Shown: piece after piece, positions 1-8,342 of the stretch
How the letters are laid out: each line of letters opens with the position of its first letter
How positions within the stretch are numbered: position 1 is the first letter of the stretch
DNA from: JAJDZL01 sp965220665
Lineage (GTDB): Bacteria; Pseudomonadota; Gammaproteobacteria; Arenicellales; JAJDZL01
Direction: 5' to 3'
DNA length: 64,000 bases
Assembly: GCA_965220665.1 (NCBI GenBank)
Contig: CBDCQQ010000005.1
Coordinates: 248,001-312,000 of the forward strand
Translations under genes and position numbers: made by a program
Notes under the pieces: generated by a model
What the model was told of the DNA's origin: nothing
Seen by the model: the letters and a program-made list of their open reading frames with translations, nothing else
The model's database searches: none

Positions 1-401
1 ACGCTGCGCTTCGTCGCCCCCATTCGCTACACACTCTGGACATGTCGGTGGCTATGATCATCGCTGCCGCAACTACGATGCTTTGTGTCAATATCCTTTT
101 TGCACCATTCTTCGAGTTATGGAACGCAGAACCGCTGATTGCGCTGTTGGTTTTGTACCATGGAGTCTTAACGGCAATTGCATTTTCTTTGTTCTACTAC
201 CTGATAAAAATTTCAGGTGCTCTGTTTTCTAGCCAGGTTTCTTACTCTGCCACGATCTTTGGAATATTGATTGGCGCATACGCGCATGGTGAGGTTCTAC
301 CCCTGTTCGTTTGGTTAGCGACGATCGCGATGTTCGCGGGTATCTGGTTTATCCAGAGAGCAAGACAGTTGACCGAAGAAAGCCAGTCTCGCAATCGGTA
401 G
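1..401 (+). CDS. EamA/DMT-family transporter, C-terminal part
   Basis: The reading frame is open from the window edge (codons in phase with position 3) to a TAG at 399-401, so the gene is cut by the window start. The visible 130 or so residues contain about four hydrophobic membrane segments and end in a short charged tail (RARQLTEESQSRNR). The pattern, with a conserved Glu in the AYAHGEVL segment near the end of the second repeat, fits the second EamA repeat of drug/metabolite transporters. The substrate cannot be told. It converges on argB, 12 bp away. Confidence 0.7.
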   Translation, partial: AALRRPHSLHTLDMSVAMIIAAATTMLCVNILFAPFFELWNAEPLIALLVLYHGVLTAIAFSLFYYLIKISGALFSSQVSYSATIFGILIGAYAHGEVLPLFVWLATIAMFAGIWFIQRARQLTEESQSRNR

Positions 402-413
402 TCTCGACCTGAA

Positions 414-1346
414 TCAATCAGATTGGGAGTTGGCGATCAGTGTGCCAACACCTTTATCGGTAAAAATTTCTAGCAATGCAGAGTGAGGAATGCGCCCGTC
501 GATGATTTGTACTGTGTGAACTCCGCCTTCAAGTGCGTGCTGAGCGCACCGCACTTTCGGAAGCATTCCATCAGAAATGATTTGATTGCGGGCCAGCGAA
601 TCCAGTTCATCAGTGGTCAGATAAGAAATCAATTGACCCGCTTGGTCCAAAATTCCTGGCATGTTTGTCAATATGACAAGTTTTTCGGCTTGAACGGCCT
701 CAGCCACCGCACCGGCGACTGTGTCAGCATTAATGTTGTAGCTTTGCCCGCTACTATCAATACCGATTGGCGCGATCACAGGTATCTCGCTATCGGCCGA
801 ATCGAGTCCTAACTTCTCAGTCATTACGTTTTCAACCTCACCGACAAATCCAAAATCAACAGGCATTAACGATTCGGGATCAACAACCGTGAGGCTGAGC
901 TTTCGGGCTCGAATCAAACCACCCTTCAACCCAGCTCCCAACCCAAACGCCGGCCAGCCTTGATCGGATATCATCTGAACCAAATCATGATTGATTTCAT
1001 CAATCACTACCCTTTCGACAATATCCATAGTCGGTCGATCAGTAATTCTCAACCCCTGAACGAATTTAGATTGAAGGCCAGCTTGTTCGATTGCTTTGCT
1101 GATTTGAGGTCCGCCTCCATGCACAATGATCGGGTTCAGACCAACACTTTTCATCATAACAATATCGCGGCAGAATGCTTCTTGCAGCTCCCTTGACTGC
1201 ATTGCATTACCCCCATACTTGACAACGATGATCTTTCCCTGAAATTGGAGAATGTACGGCAGACCTTCAAGCAGTACATCTGCAGATTTTTTTCCTTTGG
1301 GCCTTTGAGTTGGAATCATTTTCAGTTGCTGGCATTTCTGAATCAA
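414..1346 (-). CDS. argB: acetylglutamate kinase
   Basis: Predicted cytoplasmic kinase that phosphorylates N-acetylglutamate in the second step of arginine synthesis. The 310 residues match the family length. The amino acid kinase fold is marked by a Lys followed by GGNAM at residues 43-49 and by VHGGGPQI near residue 75. The nucleotide-binding end carries ADTVAGAVA and a C-terminal DGRIPHSALLEIF, both usual for ArgB. A second start at Met10 is possible, since residues 1-9 look nonconserved. The gene stands alone on the minus strand; a 21-bp palindrome lies 40 bp upstream (1387-1407). No arginine-repressor box of the usual TGAAT/ATTCA type was seen. Confidence 0.95.
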   Translation of the reverse strand: MIQKCQQLKMIPTQRPKGKKSADVLLEGLPYILQFQGKIIVVKYGGNAMQSRELQEAFCRDIVMMKSVGLNPIIVHGGGPQISKAIEQAGLQSKFVQGLRITDRPTMDIVERVVIDEINHDLVQMISDQGWPAFGLGAGLKGGLIRARKLSLTVVDPESLMPVDFGFVGEVENVMTEKLGLDSADSEIPVIAPIGIDSSGQSYNINADTVAGAVAEAVQAEKLVILTNMPGILDQAGQLISYLTTDELDSLARNQIISDGMLPKVRCAQHALEGGVHTVQIIDGRIPHSALLEIFTDKGVGTLIANSQSD

Positions 1347-1386
1347 ATCAGAAATATGATGCGCGTGTCAGGAAGTTGGAAATCTT

Positions 1387-1407
1387 AGTCAGAAATAAAT
1401 TCTGACT
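1387..1407. repeat. perfect inverted repeat upstream of argB
   Basis: AGTCAGAA and TTCTGACT form 8-bp arms around a 5-nt centre. It lies between the argB start and the heat shock gene's terminator, so it could be an operator for argB or part of a second transcript end. It does not fit the classic ArgR box. Confidence 0.4.
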
Positions 1408-1430
1408 CGTTGATTGGATTGATTTTACAG

Positions 1431-1465
1431 AAAAAATTAGCGGTCGACTTTGCGCCGACCGCTAA
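1431..1465 (-). terminator. Rho-independent terminator of the small heat shock gene
   Basis: A perfect 10-bp stem (1437-1446 with 1456-1465) and 9-nt loop lie 42 bp after the heat shock gene's stop on the minus strand. The RNA would read straight into six U residues from the A-run at 1431-1436. This is a textbook intrinsic terminator and separates the heat shock gene from argB. Confidence 0.9.
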
Positions 1466-1506
1466 ATACCACAAATCAACAATTAGAAGGAGTAGACTTT
1501 TAGTAA

Positions 1507-1962
1507 TCAGTGAATGGCAACTTCAATTTTTCTGGGTTGCACCGGTTCCTTTTTCGGAACAGAAATGCTCAAAACACCATCCTTGTAAGCTGCCTGAATT
1601 TTTTCATCGTCAACCAGATCGTTCAACTTGAAAGAACGCATGAAGGTTCCCTGGTATCTTTCCTGGCGGATGACGCGTCCTTCAGATTCTTCCGATTTTT
1701 CATCGTCCGAACGGACGGTCAAGCTCAAAACATCTTCTTTCACCGAAACCTCAATATTCTCTTTGGGAATTCCGGGAAGATCTGCAACAACCTGATACTC
1801 AGCATCGGTTTCCTTGATGTCAACTGCCGGAACTCGGCCGACAGAATTCATCGAAGGTCCTTGGTACGCACTGGGCAAAAAATCATTCCAATTTTGCATC
1901 ACTGAAGAAATCAGGCTGTCATTAAAACTTCTAATTCCATTGTTGCGAATTAATGAATTCAT
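1507..1962 (-). CDS. small heat shock protein, Hsp20/alpha-crystallin family
   Basis: Predicted ATP-independent holdase chaperone of 151 residues. After an N-terminal arm (about 1-45) comes an alpha-crystallin domain starting at the VPAVDIKETDAEYQVVADLPG segment, with the conserved DGVLSISVPK near residue 130 and a C-terminal tail containing the IEVAI stretch that resembles the I-x-I oligomerisation motif. The start is supported by GAGGTAA about 9 bases upstream. The gene is monocistronic: it has its own sigma-32-type promoter (2027-2055) and its own terminator (1431-1465). It is of the class that includes IbpA-like proteins, but assignment to IbpA itself is not certain. Confidence 0.93.
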   Translation of the reverse strand: MNSLIRNNGIRSFNDSLISSVMQNWNDFLPSAYQGPSMNSVGRVPAVDIKETDAEYQVVADLPGIPKENIEVSVKEDVLSLTVRSDDEKSEESEGRVIRQERYQGTFMRSFKLNDLVDDEKIQAAYKDGVLSISVPKKEPVQPRKIEVAIH

Positions 1963-2477
1963 AACGTAAGTTACCTCGATATATTTGGTTGCAAAATTAA
2001 CTTCTTTAAGTGAATTTCTAATCTCAATATGGAGACTGTTTTTAACCTTTTCAAGTCCTGTTCGACCAATTCAGCGAACCAGAATATGACAAAAGATTCA
2101 CCTTCGGCCTATCTGTTCCAAATCCATTCGATACATCGAATTGGAAATCGAACTGCGCAATTCAGCCAGAACCGCAACTCGAAAACTGCGCCGTGGCATT
2201 GCACCAACCGTCAAAGAGTTTCTATAAATAATGACGAACTCATAGGTTTCAAGTCACCGAATGCCGCTTATTCGTGAGACTGTGAAACGGCACTTTTAGC
2301 AGCAGTTCCAAACGTTCAAAAAATATTTGAACCAGCAGGAAAGTCAATCTCTGGATAAACATGCAGTAAGGTGCCGACAGCGTTCTTTTTGACTAACGCA
2401 GGATTCAGCAAGCTGCCGCACAATGCAGCAAAGGTACTGGGGGGTGAGTTTGGTTCTAACTCTGTTTCAGAACCGAA
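1963..2477. other. intergenic stretch between hslU and the Hsp20 gene
   Basis: The 515 bp hold the Hsp20 promoter and ribosome binding site at the left end. Near 2450-2475 an imperfect hairpin (GGTTCT / AGAACC) lies just past the hslU stop but has no U-run, so it is at best a weak terminator. No credible gene was seen. Confidence 0.5.
2027..2055 (-). promoter_or_regulatory. sigma-32 (heat shock) promoter of the Hsp20 gene
   Basis: Read on the minus strand, CTTGAAA (2055-2049) and CTCCATAT (2034-2027) are separated by 14 bases. The sigma-32 consensus is CTTGAAA, 11-16 bases, CCCCATnT, so only one base differs. It sits about 65 bp upstream of the Hsp20 start codon. Confidence 0.8.
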
Positions 2478-3818
2478 TCAGAGAATGTAGCGGGAAAGTT
2501 CTTCGTCTTCCACCAAGCCTTTCAGTTCGTTGTCAACAAAATCCTGATCGACAACAACTGATTCGCCGCTTCGGTCTGCAGCTTCAAAGGATGTCTTTTC
2601 CAACAACCGTTCCATTACTGTGTGCAGTCGACGGGCACCAATGTTTTCCGTTGACTCATTTACTCGCCATGAGTATTCAGCGATGGTCTCCACGCCAGAC
2701 TGTTCAAATGAAAGGTCAAGGCCTTCTGTCTTCATCAGTTCTGTGTACTGTTCAGTGAGCGAACTGTCGGTTTCAGTCAATATCCGTACAAAATCTTCCG
2801 TGGTCAGCGCGTCTAGTTCCACTCGAATGGGTAACCGACCTTGCAACTCGGGAATCAGGTCTGCTGGTTTGGAAACCTGAAACGCACCTGACGCAATAAA
2901 CAGTATGTGATCTGATTTGACCATACCATGTCTGGTGCTGACAGTTGATCCCTCAATCAGCGGCAGAAGATCACGCTGCACCCCTTCACGCGAAACATCA
3001 GGGCCGTGACTGTGGGAACGTCCCACGATTTTGTCAATTTCATCCAGAAATACAATACCGTTCTCCTCTACACTTCGGATCGCTTCCAACTTGATATCCT
3101 CATCGTTGATCATCCGCTCAGCTTCTTCATCGGTTAGCAATTTCATGGCCTGATTAACGGTAACCCTGCGCGTACGACTCTTCTGACCACCCATATTCTG
3201 CATCATGCTCTGCAACTGATTAGTCATTTCTTCGAGCCCTGGGGGTCCAAAAATTTCAACACCGACAGTGGCATTAAAATCAATGTCAATCTCCTGCTTG
3301 TCAAGTGTGCCTTCACGAAGCATTTGACGCAATTTCTTACGGCCTGGGCCATCTTCCCGCTCTTCATTCAGGTCATCATCTGATTTTTTTCTGGGTGGTG
3401 GAAGTAATGCATCCAGAACGCGTTCTTCGGCTGCAGCTTCCGCTTGCACTTTGACTTTCTCAACACACTCCTCGCGTACAAGCTTAATTGACATATCCAG
3501 CAAGTCCCGAATAATTGAATCGACTTCTCGTCCAACGTAACCGACCTCGGTAAACTTCGATGCCTCTACTTTGATAAACGGCGCATTCGCCAATCTGGCC
3601 AAGCGGCGGGCGATTTCCGTTTTACCCACACCGGTTGGACCAATCATCAGAATGTTCTTCGGTGTTATTTCGGTTCTCAAATCCTCATTGGGTACATTCA
3701 TTCGTCGCCAACGATTTCGAAGGGCGTTAGCAACTGCGCGCTTGGCATCCACCTGACCAATGATATGTTTGTCAAGCTCTTGCACAATCTCCCGTGGTGT
3801 CATGGTAATGTCCGACAC
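2478..3818 (-). CDS. hslU: ATP-dependent protease ATPase subunit HslU (ClpY)
   Basis: AAA+ unfoldase that feeds proteins to the HslV peptidase in the cytoplasm. The 446 residues match the family. Visible are Walker A GPTGVGKT at 60-67, the pore-loop GYVG near residue 92, the charged I-domain (about 110-240), Walker B FLDEIDKI near 257, the sensor-type segment QGRLPIRVEL near 330, and the C-terminal SRYIL that inserts into HslV to activate it. It follows hslV by 5 bp, so the two are cotranscribed and probably translationally linked. No separate heat shock promoter was found directly before hslV. Confidence 0.97.
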   Translation of the reverse strand: MSDITMTPREIVQELDKHIIGQVDAKRAVANALRNRWRRMNVPNEDLRTEITPKNILMIGPTGVGKTEIARRLARLANAPFIKVEASKFTEVGYVGREVDSIIRDLLDMSIKLVREECVEKVKVQAEAAAEERVLDALLPPPRKKSDDDLNEEREDGPGRKKLRQMLREGTLDKQEIDIDFNATVGVEIFGPPGLEEMTNQLQSMMQNMGGQKSRTRRVTVNQAMKLLTDEEAERMINDEDIKLEAIRSVEENGIVFLDEIDKIVGRSHSHGPDVSREGVQRDLLPLIEGSTVSTRHGMVKSDHILFIASGAFQVSKPADLIPELQGRLPIRVELDALTTEDFVRILTETDSSLTEQYTELMKTEGLDLSFEQSGVETIAEYSWRVNESTENIGARRLHTVMERLLEKTSFEAADRSGESVVVDQDFVDNELKGLVEDEELSRYIL

Positions 3819-3823
3819 TGGAT

Positions 3824-4390
3824 TTACCCCTCCAATTCCTCTATGACTAATTTGTTATTGGTATAAACGCAAATCTCGCTGGCAATTTTGAGACTTCTTT
3901 CAACGATTTCGCGAGCACCAAGATCCGTCGACTCCAATAGCGCCTGGGCCGCGGCTTTAGCGTAATTGCCACCGGAACCAATTGCCATCAACCCGTGTTC
4001 GGGATCAATTACATCTCCATTGCCTGAAATCATTAACGATTTATCACGATCACAGACAATCAGCAATGCTTCCAATCTCCGCAAATAGCGGTCAGATCGC
4101 CAGTCCTTGGCCAACTCATACGCAGCTCGGACAAGATTACCTGATCTTTCTTGAAGTTTGCCCTCAAAGCGATCAGTCAATGTCAGTGCATCTGCCGTGC
4201 TGCCTGCGAACCCTGCAAGAACTCGATTGTTGTAGAGACGTCGAACCTTGCTGGTGTTTGACTTAATAATGGTGTCTCCCATTGACACCTGACCGTCTCC
4301 ACCTAAAACGACCTTGCCACCCCTTCGAACGGACAAAATTGTGGTACTTCGAATCCTAAAACGATCATCTTGAGAGTGGTTCGTACTCAA
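3824..4390 (-). CDS. hslV: ATP-dependent protease peptidase subunit HslV (ClpQ)
   Basis: N-terminal-nucleophile threonine peptidase that forms the HslVU protease. The family core starts at TTILSVRRGGK, with the GDGQVSMGDT, GSGG and CVYTNN segments following. The catalytic threonine would be Thr16. No ATG or GTG lies upstream of it in frame, so the only plausible start is TTG at 4390, directly abutting the TAA of sspB. That gives a 15-residue leader (MSTNHSQDDRFRIRS) that must be removed to expose the threonine. E. coli HslV only loses Met1, whereas other proteobacterial HslV proteins carry short propeptides. The gene lies between sspB and hslU in the same operon. Confidence 0.95.
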   Translation of the reverse strand: MSTNHSQDDRFRIRSTTILSVRRGGKVVLGGDGQVSMGDTIIKSNTSKVRRLYNNRVLAGFAGSTADALTLTDRFEGKLQERSGNLVRAAYELAKDWRSDRYLRRLEALLIVCDRDKSLMISGNGDVIDPEHGLMAIGSGGNYAKAAAQALLESTDLGAREIVERSLKIASEICVYTNNKLVIEELEG

Positions 4391-4834
4391 TTACTTGACC
4401 AGTGTAAGGTGTGGTTTTCCTGGAGGGGAGGTCGATTTAGCGGCTGGTTCTTCGCTTTCGTCGACCTCGGTACTGACTTCTGCCTGAGAAAGCGCCAGTA
4501 GATGCAGTCCTTCATGTGTTTCGCGGGTAAATATGGCAATCACTGCATTGAAAGGAATTGCAACGTCAAATGATCGACCAGAAAATCGAGTTTTGAATAC
4601 TACGAATTCATCTTCATAGGAAAACCCGTCAACTGCCTGATCATGCACGTTCAATACCAACTCACCATCTTGAGTCTGAATTTGCTCTAGGGGTAACGAA
4701 ATTTCGGGACTGTCAGCGTTAATCAACAACTGCGGTGTCATTCCCGAATCCATCGACCAGAATCGAATGGCATCGATCAGGTATGGAATTTTGGATTTCA
4801 CGTCGATTCTAAGTTGGTTGCAACTCTCGCTCAT
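4391..4834 (-). CDS. sspB: ClpXP adaptor SspB (stringent starvation protein B)
   Basis: Adaptor that binds ssrA-tagged proteins and delivers them to ClpXP. The N-terminal substrate-binding domain (about 1-115) shows PYLIDAIRFWSMDSGMTPQL and the SFDVAIPFNAVIAIFTRE segment typical of SspB. A low-complexity linker follows, and the protein ends in KPHLTLVK, the short hydrophobic-basic tail that docks on the ClpX zinc-binding domain. The start overlaps the sspA end by 26 bases, indicating translational coupling. Being next to hslVU places two proteolysis functions in one transcript. Confidence 0.95.
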   Translation of the reverse strand: MSESCNQLRIDVKSKIPYLIDAIRFWSMDSGMTPQLLINADSPEISLPLEQIQTQDGELVLNVHDQAVDGFSYEDEFVVFKTRFSGRSFDVAIPFNAVIAIFTRETHEGLHLLALSQAEVSTEVDESEEPAAKSTSPPGKPHLTLVK

Positions 4835-5441
4835 AAGGGCTCAGGCTCCTGGCAAACGATACTCGTTTGAACAGCCGGTGAGAATAAGTATTCAACACCC
4901 GAGCCTGTGATGGTATTTCAATACCATAGTGCGGTAAACGCCAAAGCAACGGTGCAAAAAAGCAATCAACCAGCGTAAATTCATCTTCCAGCCAGAATTG
5001 CTGAGAACTGAAATAATGAGCCATCACGCACAAATCTCGAAGAATTCTGTCGCGCAGCGGTTTAGGCGGTCTTTGTTTTTTCTCCTCATACTGTCGCAGC
5101 TTGGTAAACCAGTCGCGTTGCGCCCGATAGACCATCATTCGCACGCGGCTTCGGTTTACGGGATCTGGTGGCATTAACGGTGGATGAGGCAGACGATCAT
5201 CCAGGTACTCAGCAATAATATGCGAACCGTACAACACTAACTCGCGATCAATTAAAGTCGGACTTTCTCCGTAGGGATTGTTTTCAGTTATCCAATTGGG
5301 ATTATCTGAAAGGTCGACATACTCTACATCGCACTCAACTTCCTTTTCATGGAGAACCATTCGACAGGCATGCCCTTCTATGCATGAAGCAGTCGAATAG
5401 AGCGTCATCCCCGCCCGACGCGTCTGAAAGGCATCATTCAT
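4809..5441 (-). CDS. sspA: stringent starvation protein A (GST-like RNA polymerase-associated factor)
   Basis: A 210-residue glutathione-S-transferase-like protein that in E. coli binds RNA polymerase during starvation. The N-terminal thioredoxin-like domain (about 12-90) contains MTLYS, NPNWITENNPYGESPTL and the LYGSHIIAEYLDDRLPHPPLMP segment with the SspA proline patch. A helical C-terminal domain follows. The GST catalytic Ser/Tyr is not evident, as usual for SspA. The first eleven residues may be extra, since Met12 is also a possible start. It lies 75 bp downstream of petC, probably with its own promoter in that gap. Confidence 0.94.
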   Translation of the reverse strand: MNDAFQTRRAGMTLYSTASCIEGHACRMVLHEKEVECDVEYVDLSDNPNWITENNPYGESPTLIDRELVLYGSHIIAEYLDDRLPHPPLMPPDPVNRSRVRMMVYRAQRDWFTKLRQYEEKKQRPPKPLRDRILRDLCVMAHYFSSQQFWLEDEFTLVDCFFAPLLWRLPHYGIEIPSQARVLNTYSHRLFKRVSFARSLSPYERELQPT

Positions 5442-5516
5442 TTAGCACCCTTGAAATAATGGGGTTACCTATTCTTCCGATATAAGAATGTGAGGATTGA
5501 GGCAGTATTTTAAGTG

Positions 5517-6176
5517 CTAATGGATGTCTTTCCAATATTCCTTCTTGAGATAGTAAGCGATGACGGTAAACACAGCCGTAAAAATCAATACCCAAATTCC
5601 AATGTTGTAGCGAACCAGTTTGGCCGGTTCCGCAACATACACCAGGAAATTGGTCAGGTCTCGCACAACCCTGTCATACTCTTCGCGTGTCGAATTTTCC
5701 TGCACGCGGTACAGTGCGTGAGGCATTGCAACATCCGCAAACAGGTCATTGTCCCAGCCAGTGTTGGAACTTTCGTCAACTCTGAAACTCCGCAGGAAGG
5801 TATAAACCCAGTCCGGGCTTCGAGACCGTGCAATCAGACTCAGGTCTGGTGGTGCTGTACCAAACCACCGCTTTGCATCTTCCTCCGACATATTGACATC
5901 CATCACATCGCCGGGTTTTTGAGAAGGCTGCAGAAAATTGCTGCGCAGCACATCGTCGCTTATGCCAAGATCTTCAGCCATGCGGTTATAGCGCATGTAT
6001 TTGATGCCATGGCACGACAGGCAATAACTGGCGAAAGTCGCGGCTCCCTTTTGCAAAGATGCTCTGTCACTCAGATTGATGTGCACTGAATCCAAATTTT
6101 CGTCACCGCCACCCGCAGCATAACTACCGCTAGCGACTGCCAGAAGTAAAACAGCAAATACTAGTCTAATCATCAT
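5517..6176 (-). CDS. petC: ubiquinol-cytochrome c reductase, cytochrome c1
   Basis: Haem c subunit of the bc1 complex, exposed to the periplasm. A signal peptide (about 1-20, ending near SYAAG) is followed by the covalent haem site CLSCH at residues 52-56, the AMPHALY segment with the presumed Met ligand near residue 150, and a C-terminal membrane anchor (about 190-210) ending in KKEYWKDIH. The start overlaps the petB stop by four bases (ATGA). Met2 is an equally good start. At 219 residues it is a short proteobacterial c1. Confidence 0.96.
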   Translation of the reverse strand: MMIRLVFAVLLLAVASGSYAAGGGDENLDSVHINLSDRASLQKGAATFASYCLSCHGIKYMRYNRMAEDLGISDDVLRSNFLQPSQKPGDVMDVNMSEEDAKRWFGTAPPDLSLIARSRSPDWVYTFLRSFRVDESSNTGWDNDLFADVAMPHALYRVQENSTREEYDRVVRDLTNFLVYVAEPAKLVRYNIGIWVLIFTAVFTVIAYYLKKEYWKDIH

Positions 6177-7426
6177 TTCATCGTCACCCGATCAGGCACC
6201 GGCTTCACGGGATCAAGCCGCGAATAGATCGGCATCAACAAAAAGAAAGCAAAGTAGAGAAAGTAGCAAATCTGCGCCCAAGTCACATTCGTAAACAGAA
6301 ATAGATCTATTGACTGTGGATTTTTTGTTCCCAAATATCCAAGCAGCACAAAGGCGATCACGAATACCGTCAGTGCCGTCTTAAACATCCAGCCCCGATA
6401 ACGAATTGATTTAACTGGTGATCGGTCAAGCCACGGCAATAGAAAAAGAAGAAATATCGCAAGTCCCATGGAAATCACACCCCATAGTTTGGCATCGACA
6501 CCAAACAAGGGATACGTTACCGCACGCAAAATTGAATAATACGGAGTGAGATACCAAAGCGGAATGATGTCTGGAGGAGTTTGCAGAGCATTCGCTGGCT
6601 CAAAGTTTGCCCGTTCAATAAACCAGCCGCCAACCTCTGGAACGATGAATGCAATGCCAAAAAATATGAAAAGAAAAACACCCAGTACAAAAAGGTCTTT
6701 CACCGTGTAGTAGGGGTGAAAAGGAATTCCATCTTTTGGCTTCCCTGATTCGTCCTTGACATTTTTGATTTCAATGCCATCCGGATTATTTGACCCGGTC
6801 TTGTGCAAGGCCACCAGGTGTATGAACACCAGACCGCACAGCATTAAAGGAACCAGAATGACATGGAATGCGAAGAATCGGGTCAAGGTTGCATCTGATA
6901 CGACGAAATCGCCTCGAATCCACTCAGCCAGACCTTCACCGATAAACGGGATCGCACCAAACAGCGAAATAATCACTTGGGCACCCCAGTAAGACATGTT
7001 ACCCCAGGGCAACAGGTATCCAAAGAACGCTTCGGCCATCAGCGTAAGATAGATCACCATACCGATAATCCAGAGCAGTTCTCGTGGTCCTTTATAGGAT
7101 CCATAGAGTAAGCCCCGGAACATGTGCAGGTAGATCACGACAAAGAACAAAGATGCGCCGGTTGAATGCAGGTAACGCATCAGCCAACCCCATGACACAT
7201 CCCGCATGATGTGTTCGACAGAGTCAAACGCAAGTTCCGTATCAGGTTTGTAGTGCATGGTGAGAAAGATACCGGTAATAATCTGCATCACCAGTACAAC
7301 AATAGCAAGCGAGCCAAAAAAGTACCAAACATTGAAGTTCTTCGGCGCGTAATATTTCGAGAGGTTTTGTTCCCAGAACGAGATGATTGGATAACGGTCA
7401 TCAAACCATTTGAGAATTCTGTTCAT
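6173..7426 (-). CDS. petB: ubiquinol-cytochrome c reductase, cytochrome b
   Basis: Membrane core of the bc1 complex carrying both b haems and the quinol/quinone sites. The 417 residues contain the expected eight or so membrane helices, the GYLLPWGNMSYWGAQVI segment, HLVALH near residue 205, and the PDII/PLWYLTPYYSILRAVTYP region, which includes the Qo-site PEWY-like motif (here PLWY). It is the middle gene of petABC and its start codon overlaps the petA stop region. Confidence 0.97.
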   Translation of the reverse strand: MNRILKWFDDRYPIISFWEQNLSKYYAPKNFNVWYFFGSLAIVVLVMQIITGIFLTMHYKPDTELAFDSVEHIMRDVSWGWLMRYLHSTGASLFFVVIYLHMFRGLLYGSYKGPRELLWIIGMVIYLTLMAEAFFGYLLPWGNMSYWGAQVIISLFGAIPFIGEGLAEWIRGDFVVSDATLTRFFAFHVILVPLMLCGLVFIHLVALHKTGSNNPDGIEIKNVKDESGKPKDGIPFHPYYTVKDLFVLGVFLFIFFGIAFIVPEVGGWFIERANFEPANALQTPPDIIPLWYLTPYYSILRAVTYPLFGVDAKLWGVISMGLAIFLLFLLPWLDRSPVKSIRYRGWMFKTALTVFVIAFVLLGYLGTKNPQSIDLFLFTNVTWAQICYFLYFAFFLLMPIYSRLDPVKPVPDRVTMK

Positions 7427-8022
7427 TACGCCAAATCTTCCGGGTCGGTGTCTATACCAACTTCGACTAGGTTTTCGGACAAAAATCTGTGGGGCGGAAC
7501 TTCAAGATTCGTCGGTGCTGGGACACCTTTGTACACCCGGCCTGCGAGGTCAAATTTAGAGCCATGACACGGGCAGAAAAATCCACCTTCCCATTCCGCA
7601 TCCACTTCCCCTGGACTGAGTTTTTCCAACGGCGAGCAGCCTAGGTGCGTACAAAGCCCGACCAGAACCAAAACTTCTGGATTAATGGATCGCGCTTCAT
7701 TCTGTGCATAAACGGGCTGCTGCGCTTCTTCTGAATCCGGATCCGCCAGTTCCCCGGCAACTTTAGCGAGTGTTTCCAGCATTTCGGGGGTTCGCCGAAC
7801 CACCCAGACTGGTTTACCACGCCATTCAAATTTCAGAAGTTTCCCCGGCTCCAAGCCGCTGATATCTACCTGGACTGGTGCGCCGGCCGCACGGGCTTTG
7901 GCGGAAGGTGTCATGCTGGCTACGAAAGGCACCGCAGCCAAGACCGCACCAGCCGCACCGACACCGGTGGTCACGCCAGTCAAGAATCTTCTGCGATTTT
8001 TGTCGACTTGCTCGTCAACCAT
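7426..8022 (-). CDS. petA: ubiquinol-cytochrome c reductase, Rieske iron-sulfur subunit
   Basis: Carries the 2Fe-2S cluster that takes electrons from quinol to cytochrome c1. Starting at the ATG at 8022, which has GAGGGA at the right distance upstream, it has 198 residues. An RRRFLTG twin-arginine signal at 10-16 is followed by a membrane anchor. The cluster motifs are CTHLGC at 124-129 and CPCHGS at 150-155. An in-frame ATG at 8049 would add nine residues but lacks a better binding site. First gene of petABC. Confidence 0.95.
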   Translation of the reverse strand: MVDEQVDKNRRRFLTGVTTGVGAAGAVLAAVPFVASMTPSAKARAAGAPVQVDISGLEPGKLLKFEWRGKPVWVVRRTPEMLETLAKVAGELADPDSEEAQQPVYAQNEARSINPEVLVLVGLCTHLGCSPLEKLSPGEVDAEWEGGFFCPCHGSKFDLAGRVYKGVPAPTNLEVPPHRFLSENLVEVGIDTDPEDLA

Positions 8023-8342
8023 TCTTTTCCCTCTACTTGTTTTTTTCAATCAAAAATGCCCCAAATCTTGCGAGAATCAATTGGAGGGCGACATGCTGGC
8101 CGCATAGTGGGATTGGGGCAATTCGGCGGAAAATTATAGCAAAATGAAATGGATTTGATATTTTTGTATGCAAATTTTTGCTCTAAATTCCTCTTTGACT
8201 AAATGGAGAATTCATTCCTGATTTTTTGACTGGCTTCATACTTCAATCGCGTCATTTGACTGACAATATCAATCGAATGAAGTCAAGGTTCGTAGTCTTC
8301 CGTAATCACCTGATCAGCGCCTGGTTCCCGCGCTTTACAAAT
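8023..8342. other. petABC upstream region
   Basis: Between the racemase stop and the petA start, both on the minus strand. It should hold the petA promoter and the racemase transcript end. It becomes AT-rich at 8130-8230. I could not fix a -35/-10 pair with confidence and see no gene. Confidence 0.4.

Noticed and set aside
1387..1407. ArgR box at the inverted repeat upstream of argB
   Set aside because: The arms lack the TGAAT/ATTCA core of the arginine box.
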